Source of the DNA: Phorcus lineatus
Lineage: Eukaryota; Mollusca; Gastropoda; Trochida; Trochidae
Assembly (NCBI GenBank): GCA_921293015.1
Contig: OV121097.1
Location: forward strand, 16,615,924 to 16,679,923
DNA length: 64,000 nucleotides
Direction: 5' to 3'
Part shown: one piece after another, positions 23,201 to 30,369 of the stretch
Layout: each line of letters opens with the position of its first letter
How positions within the stretch are numbered: the stretch's first letter is position 1
Position numbers and translations under genes: made by a program
Notes under the pieces: model-generated
Databases searched by the model: none
What the model saw: only the letters and a program-made list of their open reading frames with translations
Told to the model about the DNA's origin: nothing

Positions 23201-26200
23201 CCCATTGCGCATCATCATTGTCTTATAAGTTATTTTATACCACTCCATCTTGCCAATTATTAGCCTTGTTACTACAAAATCCACTTGTGCATGGACAAGA
23301 TGATTTAAAGCAGAAATTAGACTTCCACAATAATAGAGCTAATCCTCTGAAGAGTATCCTGGTTCATTGGGGGGGGGGGGGGGGTTGGTTAAGGACTGGA
23401 AGACATTTAGATTATAGTGAACTTACCTCTTCGCCCCGCTCATTGAAGTTGGTCTTGACGGACTCAACAAGTTTACCCAGCTGAGACTTGTCCTCTCTGA
23501 AAGCACAAAAAGAAAATGATTGAGAAGTTCAAAAATTTGTTTTTTTTAATACTGTTTATACCAAGCAACAAGCTCAGAGATCTAGGTGGTAGATTAGAAT
23601 GTCGTCAGGTCTCAGACAAACTAATTGTTTTCATCACAGCTTGTAACTATGTCTAACTCATGTCATGGTAAGAGGAGCTTTAAAGTTATTCGACTCCTGT
23701 CATGATTATTTTTGGTATCATTTTCATTTAGATCATGTAGATGTTTTAATGAACTGAGCACCATTCATTCCGCGACAGTTTAAAGAATCAATTGGGTGTT
23801 TCAATAGCAAGCTTCTAAGAAATCACGTCCACTCACGGGTTGACACTGGAAAGAGCTAGACATGTGGCAGTCTTCTTGTGGACGACGCGTCCCAGACGTG
23901 CCTTGCCCTTCACGATACAGTAGGGGACTCCCATCTTTCTGCACAAGGCTGGCATAAACAGAACAAGCTGTGAAGAAAAGATGGCAGAGTTACCACTGTA
24001 TATATTAAAATATGTTATTCATAACATGAAAAACAATGGCGAGGGTTTAAGTTTATGAAACCAATAGCCATTTTTTTAAAATCCAGCCCTTTGGGATGGA
24101 ATTTGAGAATGTTAAGTATGTGAAAAGAAATTCTGCCTTGGCTTTTCATCTTGCTCAGAAGAATGTCAGTTTTGCTTCTACAGAAAATTCAGGTGAAGAA
24201 ATTCAAACATCATTGCAAGATGCAAGCGTGGACATATTTCCTTGTGTCCAATATGAAATTATCTTTCCTTGACCCAAATTGAATTTTCAAGCTCAGTTCT
24301 ATCTATTCATCTCTTACCTCCAGTGGGTCAACATCGTGAGCGATGACAACCAGCTGGGCTTTCTTGGACTCGATCAGGGTTGTGACAGTGTTAACTCCAC
24401 ATCTGACCACTGGGGGGCGTTTTGTTGGTGCATCTTCCTTTCCAGCGGCACGGTCACCAGCACGTGCTCCCAGACGAGCTTTCTTCTGTTGCTTTGTCTC
24501 AGGCCTGTATTTGTCCAGAAGACGGAAGAGCTGGGTGGCTGAAATACACACCAAATTTTCACTAATGGTCAGGCTAGGAGGATAAACAAATGAACAAAAT
24601 TGTGCTTCACAGATGAAAATAAACAGATAAAGAGGATATTCTTGAAATTTAATGAACTACTTATCAAAATTTAGATATTTTGAATTTTCCAAGCTCAGAG
24701 ATCTAGGTGGTAGATATGGTTTGTCTTCACGACTCACTAAGAGTAGCAAATATTTATCATCACTGCCTGGAAGTTACATGCAATCACAAAACATTAAATT
24801 ATTTCACAACTTCACTAAGGGTAAAACATACCGGTCTGTCTGTCAAGAGCCTCTGAAAACTGGTTGATGGGTGGGGGGACCTTCAACCTTTGTTTTAGGA
24901 CTGCGTGTTGCCTTTGTAATCTGACATATTTAGGCCATTTCACAAATCTGCTTAGATCACGTTTCGGCTGGATATCCTGGCCTGAAAATCAGCATCATAT
25001 CACGTAACAAAACTTAATCCAAGAATTTCAAAGAGGTTATTTTTTTAAATTGCTCTATTGCTCAGACATCCAAGGAAGGTATAACCATCACCAAGGTTTC
25101 CCTTTCTGTGGAAACTGCGAATAATGGAATAGTATGCTTCATCATAGCAATAGATCAATACCAAGCTAAAATTGTATTATAAAAATGAATATAAAATATT
25201 TTAATGTATGTGATTCAAAATAAATTTTTCATATGTATTTTGATAAGATAATTTCTAAGATAATTCTTAAATGAAGACTTCAGGGAGACATCAGGGATGG
25301 ATGAACTTACCGATTCCAAAGTTCTTCGGCCTCTTCTCAAAAAGAGGGTTGACTACTTGTTTTGGCTCTGCCCTCTTGCTCAGCAGAGGAGCTGATGCTA
25401 TCTTCTTCTTGCCCCTCTTTGGTTTCGGCTGAAGAAATAAAAATTGTCATAAGAAAATTGTTTCCTCTCAACCTTTAACCTAAGCTTTGCTGTATATGAA
25501 CTTATATCAATTTTATTCTAATTCATTATGACATTGGCAATGCTCAGACATCCAAGGAAGGTTAGCCATCTTTGGGATAAATCCCTCTGTGGAAACTGCG
25601 AATATGGATACTGTACTTCATCACTGCATCATCAATACCTATATATTCATAACTTCAACATAATCTAACAGTGGATATAAATTTGAGGTATGTGAGCGAG
25701 TTTTGCGAGGTATACGTAGCTCTAGTATTTCAGCCATTTGTGCTTAACAAAAGAATACCTGAAGGTTAAAAATATTGCCAACATAAGTGAGTGAGTTACT
25801 GTTTAGCGCTGCATGGGCAATATTTCAGCCATTAGCGGCATCCAACTTATAAAGTCATGAGATGGGAAGCTATTGATTTTCCACTTAAAGAAATTGGATT
25901 GTATCAAGAAATACAATCTCCCTAACAGATAGCTGAGGATTTGCAGTGTTAGCAACATGCACCAATTCTCTTGTGAAAGGAATTTGCCCTGGTTAGGAAA
26001 AGATTTAATTAATACACAATTTAACTTTTAAAATTTTTTGAAACTATTAAAAATACCATCTTTATTAAGGATATATTAAGTTTTGACATCAAAATTCATC
26101 CATATACGGTTTAACATGTTTCAAAGTGAATATTACCTTGATTTGCAAGGGTTTTTTTCAAGGTAACACTTTGCTATTCTTACTCGAACTGATGGATTAT

Positions 26201-27710
26201 GTTGTATTGGAATAAAATGCAAGGCCTATTTCTAACTACAAGTTTTTATATGAAGACAAACTGGCGATGCTCAGACATCCAAGGAAGGAAAGCCATCTTT
26301 GGGATGAAACCCTCTGTGGAAACTGCGAATATGGATACTGTACTTCATCACTGCATCATCAGTTTGACATTTGCATTTAGCTTCCCATCAATGAACTAAC
26401 AAAATATTTATTTAGCATGAATACCTTGATTCAAGAAAAATTAAACATGTATTTATCCACTAACAACTAGGTCTGAACATTTCAAGAGATTGCTCCAAAC
26501 AGAGTCCTGAAGTTGAGATTTTGAGTAATTGGGGAAAACATGGTACAAAATACGACAGCTGGAATAGATATGAGACATGTATACAGCTATACGGATAGCT
26601 CAAGGGAGCTCTTGTAATTTACAGGTTGTGAAGAATCTGACCAGTAACACTTTTCTATTCTTACTCAAACTGTTGAATAATGTTTTGGAATAAAATGCAA
26701 GGCCTATTTCTAACCATAAGTTGTTATGAAGACAAACTGGCGATGCTCAGACATCCAAGGAAGGAAAGCCATCTTTGGGATAAATCCCTCTGTGGAAACT
26801 GCGAATATGGATAATGTACTTCATCACTGCATCATCAGTTAAACATCTGCATTAAGCTTTCCCTCAATGAAATAAAATTAATTTGCATTAATACCTTAAT
26901 TCGAGAAAACCAAAAAATTAATTTATTCTATAAAAACTAGTTCGGAATGTTTCAAGAGATTGTTTAAAACAGAGTCCTGAAGTTGAGTTTTTGAGGTATA
27001 AGTTAATAGAGCAAAACATGGTACAAAAAACGACAGCTGGAATAAATATGAGGAATTTACAGCTATGCGAATAGCTCAAGGAAGCTCTTGTTATTTACAG
27101 GTTGTGAAGAATCTGAACGTCTAATGAGTATGTTTACAACAGTTCCAACTATTGACTGATCAGTTCTATACAGTTTATACTAAACTAACTACCTTAAGAA
27201 ACAAGTGTTTCGATAAGCTGCAACACTAAACATGTTAATGACTTGACTAACTGGCGATGCTCAGACATCCAAGGAAGGTTAGCCATCTTTGGGATAAATC
27301 CCTCTGTGGAAACTGCGAATATGGATACTGTACTTCATCATGGCATCATCAGTTATCAACGTTACTGCTTAAAATATCGGATAGCGTAATTAAAAAGCTC
27401 AACTGCATATCTACCATCAATCGCCGAAAGATATTAAAATCAAATCCTTATAAAATGCTGCAGATTGGTATAAACATAAATGCTAACATGTCGACTGCTT
27501 CCTTATCATAAACGTGTTATGAGGTGTGTTTACCCCTTTCCTCATGATGACTTTATCCGAAATCAAGCAGCTTGTGATTAGAAATAAATATGTGGTCGTC
27601 GAGAACGATCATTTAACTTTCTACGGATGTGTTTATTTTAATCAGGGGTGCCAACTCAAGCCAGATCGCCATCGATAATCCTACCTATGAAAAATGTAAT
27701 CACCCACCAT
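20254..27710 (-). CDS. RPL7A: Ribosomal protein eL8 (L7a), complete, seven exons
   Basis: A component of the large ribosomal subunit. Coding exons on the minus strand: 27708-27710 (ATG only), 25311-25428, 24832-24981, 24318-24538, 23837-23967, 23427-23496 and 20254-20358. They join in phase to 265 residues; the human protein has 266. Recognisable stretches are [99 protein letters not shown] and KHWGGG. The isolated ATG exon followed by GTGGGT is the arrangement I recall for the vertebrate gene. Every intron carries at least one box C/D snoRNA in the same orientation, so the introns supply rRNA-modification guides. It is divergent from MED22, as in the vertebrate surfeit locus, where it is called SURF3. 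Confidence 0.98.
20600..20665 (-). ncRNA. Box C/D snoRNA, family B copy 1 (28S guide, U36C-like)
   Basis: It lies in the last RPL7A intron. On the minus strand: terminal stem CAGC/GCTG, C box GTGATGT, a possible D' CTGA, and D box CTGA (20604-20607). The guide before box D, CTCCTTGGCTGTGT, can pair with the 28S segment I recall as CCACAGCCAAGG. The fifth base from box D faces the A of CACAG. This is plausibly the vertebrate U36C site, but I cannot check the numbering. Confidence 0.8.
21455..21523 (-). ncRNA. Box C/D snoRNA, family B copy 2
   Basis: Terminal stem CCAGC/GCTGG, C box GTGATGT (21511-21517) and D box CTGA (21460-21463). The guide CTCCTTGGCTGTGT is identical to that of copy 1, while the internal half differs, so only the D-box guide is under visible constraint. 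Confidence 0.82.
21940..22014 (-). ncRNA. SNORD36: SNORD36 (U36) homologue, copy 1
   Basis: C box GTGATGA (22001-22007), D' CTGA, D box CTGA (21946-21949) and a closing stem CTCCGC/GCAGAG with one mismatch. The guide GAGCTTTTTAAC upstream of box D complements the 18S sequence GTTAAAAAGCTC. The fifth base faces the first A of TTAAAAAGC, the position assigned to vertebrate U36A/B, which are also hosted by RPL7A. Confidence 0.87.
22256..22331 (-). ncRNA. Box C/D snoRNA, family C copy 1 (target unassigned)
   Basis: C box ATGATGA (22320-22326), D' CTGA, D box CTGA (22261-22264) and a short stem TGAC/GTCA. The sequence before box D is CCGTTCCAATTGGCTGT. Its last eight bases TTGGCTGT could pair with 28S ACAGCCAA, one position offset from family B, but the rest does not pair continuously. 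The true target is uncertain. Confidence 0.78.
22617..22688 (-). ncRNA. SNORD36: SNORD36 homologue, copy 2, with altered box D
   Basis: C box ATGATGA (22677-22683), D' CTGA and the same 18S-complementary guide GAGCTTTTTAAC as copy 1. Box D reads CAGA (22623-22626) instead of CTGA. It may be a weak or dead paralogue. Confidence 0.7.
23147..23224 (-). ncRNA. Box C/D snoRNA, family C copy 2
   Basis: C box ATGATGA (23212-23218), D' CTGA, D box CTGA (23151-23154) and stem AGAC/GTCT. The guide region CCGTTCCAATTGGCTGT is identical to copy 1 and flanking sequence also matches, so the pair arose by duplication. Confidence 0.8.
23374..23386. repeat. Poly-G run in the last RPL7A intron
   Basis: An uninterrupted run of about 16 G bases between CATT and TTGGTT, about 45 bases downstream on the minus strand of the exon ending at 23427. 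It is a likely G-quadruplex or sequencing-difficult site; its exact length should not be trusted. Confidence 0.8.
23569..23643 (-). ncRNA. SNORD24: SNORD24 (U24) homologue, copy 1, with changed D' guide
   Basis: Closing stem CAAGC/GCTTG, C box GTGATGA (23631-23637), D' CTGA and D box CTGA (23574-23577). The guide CTACCACCTAGATCT matches 28S AGATCTTGGTGGTAG with one mismatch; this is the U24 target. The D' guide ACAATTAGTTTGT does not match the second U24 site. Confidence 0.87.
24150..24219 (-). ncRNA. Box C/D snoRNA with adjacent double guides to 28S
   Basis: It lies in the RPL7A intron 23968-24317. Closing stem CTTGC/GCAAG, C box ATGATGT (24207-24213), D' CTGA and D box CTGA (24155-24158). 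The D' guide TTGAATTTCTTCAC complements 28S GTGAAGAAATTCAA over 14 bases. The D guide contains TGACATTC, complementary to GAATGTCA, which lies immediately upstream in 28S. I do not recall its standard name. Confidence 0.82.
24687..24772 (-). ncRNA. SNORD24: SNORD24 (U24) homologue, copy 2, both guides kept
   Basis: An 8-bp closing stem (TTCCAGGC/GCTTGGAA), C box GTGATGA (24757-24763) and D box CTGA (24695-24698). The D guide CTACCACCTAGATCT is as in copy 1. The 5' guide AATATTTGCTACT is a perfect complement of 28S AGTAGCAAATATT, the second classical U24 site. The D' box is degenerate (CTTA). Confidence 0.92.
25057..25151 (-). ncRNA. SNORD14: SNORD14 (U14) homologue, copy 1 (RPL7A intron 2)
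   Basis: Closing stem ATTGC/GCAAT, C box ATGATGA (25139-25145) and D box CTGA (25062-25065). It has both U14 signatures: ATTCGCAGTTTCCA, complementary to 18S GAAACTGCGAAT, and CCTTCCTTGGATGT before box D, complementary to 18S ACATCCAAGGAAGG. It is the most diverged of five copies in its internal spacer. Confidence 0.93.
25540..25629 (-). ncRNA. SNORD14: SNORD14 (U14) homologue, copy 2 (RPL7A intron 1)
   Basis: Stem ATGC/GCAT, C box GTGATGA (25618-25624) and D box CTGA (25544-25547). Both 18S-complementary domains are intact, as in copy 1. Confidence 0.94.
25787..25850. mobile_element. Short TE 5' fragment (GTGAGTGAGT type)
   Basis: AAGTGAGTGAGTTACTG then TTTAGCGCTGC and GCAATATTTCAGCCA resembles the start of a repeat that I recall as abundant in gastropod genomes. 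Only about 60 bases are recognisable, inside RPL7A intron 1. Confidence 0.5.
26266..26357 (-). ncRNA. SNORD14: SNORD14 (U14) homologue, copy 3
   Basis: Stem GATGC/GCATC, C box GTGATGA (26345-26351) and D box CTGA (26271-26274), with both 18S guides intact. It lies in unit 1 of the tandem duplication. Confidence 0.94.
26742..26833 (-). ncRNA. SNORD14: SNORD14 (U14) homologue, copy 4
   Basis: Stem GATGC/GCATC, C box GTGATGA (26821-26827) and D box CTGA (26747-26750), with both 18S guides intact. It lies in unit 2 of the tandem duplication. Confidence 0.94.
27256..27347 (-). ncRNA. SNORD14: SNORD14 (U14) homologue, copy 5
   Basis: Stem GATGC/GCATC, C box ATGATGA (27335-27341) and D box CTGA (27261-27264), with both 18S guides intact. 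The immediate flank CTGGCGATGC matches copies 3 and 4, but the outer flanks do not, so it came from an older or shorter duplication. Confidence 0.94.
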
Positions 27711-27735
27711 GTTGAATGGCCGAGAAAAGGCCGAA
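27708..27735 (-). promoter_or_regulatory. RPL7A first exon with 5'TOP start
   Basis: On the minus strand CGGCCTTTTCTCGGCCATTC precedes the ATG by a few bases, and GTGGGT follows the ATG directly. The pyrimidine run CCTTTTCTC at about 27722-27730 is a terminal oligopyrimidine tract, the mTOR-responsive start of ribosomal protein mRNAs. Transcription probably begins at about 27729. Confidence 0.85.
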
Positions 27736-28212
27736 GTACCGAGGATTCTCGAGCACCGCGAGATCGGCTGGTTACGTTGCGGCGTTCAATTTGAGTGCGA
27801 TGTTTTCGGCCAATAAAGTGTACCACGAAAAATATAATATTAAATGGACGTACCTTTTATCTCCACATTATATGTTTCCAATTTTTTTGTTTTTTTTTAT
27901 TGTGTGTGGTTTGTTTGGGTGTGTTTGTTTAGTTGTTGGTGGTTTTTTTTTGGGGGGGGGGGTGCCTTTTAGACAGTGATAAATGATTGTGCTTCGTGAA
28001 AATATAGAATAATTGTGTCAGAGTATTGCACAGCTTCTTTTAACGATTTGCTCAGGGAGTCGTCTTTTGCAAACTTTACTCAATTTTTTTTAATGGAAAT
28101 AAAAGAACATCCTAATGCCTTGTGATTTTTCCTTTTTTTTTTGTTTCTTAGCTATTATTATTCACACGTAGTGTGTCTCCTATTTTAGTACTACCAGAAT
28201 TTGTTCGGGAAC

Positions 28213-28276
28213 CAGTGATTTCGTAGACAAAACGTTTTCGTAGACGGGGTGATTTCGTAGACACGGTGATTTCGTT
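28213..28276. repeat. Short tandem repeat, unit GTGATTTCGTAGACA
   Basis: Four irregular copies of TTTCGTAGAC or close variants occur in 64 bases. Their function is not apparent. Confidence 0.7.
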
Positions 28277-28985
28277 TTTGTTCAACCAATAACATTCGTT
28301 CATTCCCTTTTAGTCTTACAGTTAAGGGATCATTTATAGTCATATTTCTTAAATGATAATTCGAACACTGAGCCATTAGCGATACTTTTTCTGAATGATA
28401 TGTAGACTGTCACCCTAGAGAATATACTGCTTTATTTGACAATATTTGATAAACTTCGCAGCAGATTAGACATTGATCATTTTCGAATGACTCTTAGTTC
28501 CTACGACCTTCGATCTATTCAGTTTCATCAGGAAAAAAGGACTTAAAAGTAATTTATTGCATCATAATAATTTTACCATCAAACAAGAGACGATTTTGAA
28601 AACAACTGATACATTTATTATGCTACTGATAGGCCTACTGTCCATATTTCAACACAAAAAAATGATAAAAATTCCAGAACAGGCCCGTAGCAATTGTGAT
28701 TTGGGGTTTGGTAATCCAAATTGAAGTTCATGCTATTTTGACCTCAACACAACCATTTCTCTTAGGCTCCTATCTTAAACTCAATGAAATATTTGTTTTT
28801 GAGATTTATTTTCAGAGACTAAATATACGTCTAGCCCTTATGGTACATTATCACATGAACAGTTTATAATAGGAATGAAGGGGAGATTAGAGGTACCTGG
28901 ACCGTTCATATGTGAATATCTCTCACCATCAGTTATAAATTGTGAACATTGTGTAAAATGTAGAGGAACTTCGTGAGTTCTTTAA

Positions 28986-29094
28986 GTCACGTCAATCTCA
29001 TTGAAATCAAATCGAAACTTGTCCCTCGTACCTCGCTGCGTTTGCTAGGTACGAAAGACATGTTTCGAACTGATTTCAGTGAGATTTTAGTCAC
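28986..29094. repeat. Fold-back element with 48-bp arms and a 13-base loop
   Basis: The left arm 28986-29033 (GTCACGTCAATCTCATTGAAATC through CTCGTACCT) and right arm 29047-29094 are inverted copies with about ten mismatches. The loop is CGCTGCGTTTGCT. It lies between the RPL7A and MED22 promoters and would form a long hairpin. Confidence 0.75.
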
Positions 29095-29802
29095 ATATGC
29101 AAAAGTTAATGAATGAATATTAATTATATATTATAGCCAATGAAATGAATGAAATGCCATGAAATCCGCCGAGTGTCTCTTAAAATTCGGCAATCCCAGG
29201 GAATCTAGAGGAAGTGACATTCTTCAACAAAGCGACAAGGCTTTAGATCTAAGAAAGAAGTAAGTGTGTTGAATGATGATTTAAAAACATTGTTTAAAAA
29301 TAATTATTTTCGAGGCAATAACACGTTTACGGAAAAGAACAATAACGCCAAAATACAACAAAGGGAGATAATTTCTAGCTTCCGGTCACGATGTAGCGTG
29401 TTTACTAATTTTTATTTGAAAATGTCATAAACAACTATTCATCTATGTAAGTAATCAATTGAATATTCAGTCGTTTATTTTCAGGAGTTTATGTTTCTAA
29501 AGTAAACAAAACAAGAAGAATTCTTAATACAAAGTAAAGGAATCTCTTGAACCTCGAAAATTGATAAACCAGTGTCGCTCTGCTGAAAAAACAACAACTG
29601 GAAAATCACACATAAATCGTTGAAATAGCAAAACATTACATGTAGAACACATCGACATTTTAAACAAAACAACTGCTGGTGATGTTTTTCTATCCATGTC
29701 TGCATGAAAATAAATGTAGAATCTTTGAGAAATGAGAATAGTTTGAAAAAAATAAGTTTGTTTACAATTTGGATGTAGCCTACCATAAAGTTTGTTTCTC
29801 AC

Positions 29803-30281
29803 TTAAAGAGCCACTCCATGATTTTCATAACAAATTAGTTACCTTTGATACGAACCTATATGTCATATGTGGTGATATAGAATCAAAACATCATAACTTT
29901 TCATGTACAAAAGACATGTATTATGACAAATACTGGTTTTCCATGAAAATCTAATAACAGCCTTATAAATGCACAGAGGTGTAGTTATCACGTCCAATAT
30001 ACATGGATACTAGTTTTATAACCTAACAAACACTATCAACTCCTAACTGCCCTCCTGGCTGTTTTAGATAAGTCTCCAAAATTACGTTTTTACTATTTGA
30101 AGCGCGCCACTGTCCAGTTTTTGATCAAAATTGCGACGTTCTACCTTTATATTGTCACTGTAAAAACTCAATAAGTTTTATAATGTGTCTTTTTGGTATC
30201 AGTCGATACTTCGCGATCAAATGACACCATTGATTAAGTTTGGCATATATGACTCCAACAACTCACGGAGTGGCTCTTTAA
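29803..30281. mobile_element. MITE family A, complete, TTAA-flanked
   Basis: The terminal inverted repeats AGAGCCACTCCATGA (29807-29821) and TCACGGAGTGGCTCT (30263-30277) match in 14 of 15 positions. TTAA is duplicated at 29803-29806 and 30278-30281. The body is 471 bp with no coding potential. Partial copies of the same family are at about 17250-17340 and 18348-18400. It lies just upstream of the first MED22 coding exon. Confidence 0.92.
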
Positions 30282-30369
30282 TCTGTCAATTTGTGGTAAT
30301 TTGTTTGTTTTCAGCTACATATGGAGTAAATATCTGTAAATGGAAAGTGCTCTGCAGTTCTGATCAGTC

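Larger units (their letters stand above)
26164..27119. repeat. Tandem duplication of about 478 bp, each unit carrying one U14 gene
   Basis: Unit 1 (26164-26643) and unit 2 (26645-27119) align along their whole length. Shared blocks are ATAAAATGCAAGGCCTATTTC upstream, the U14 gene, CGACAGCTGGAATA, and GGTTGTGAAGAATCTGA at the end. They differ by scattered substitutions and short indels. Confidence 0.9.
27736..29802. other. RPL7A-MED22 divergent intergenic region
   Basis: This holds the shared upstream region of two head-to-head genes. Visible contents are a T/G-rich stretch ending in a run of G (27890-27962), a small TTTCGTAGAC repeat and a fold-back element. The 5' non-coding exon of MED22 must lie here. 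A candidate donor is GAA/GTAAGTGTG at about 29261, after a relatively GC-rich stretch from about 29160; that is a guess. Confidence 0.5.

Noticed and set aside
25057..27347. A CRISPR-like array of regularly repeated units
   Set aside because: The repeats are about 90 bases, irregularly spaced, inside introns, and have box C/D and U14 guide domains.
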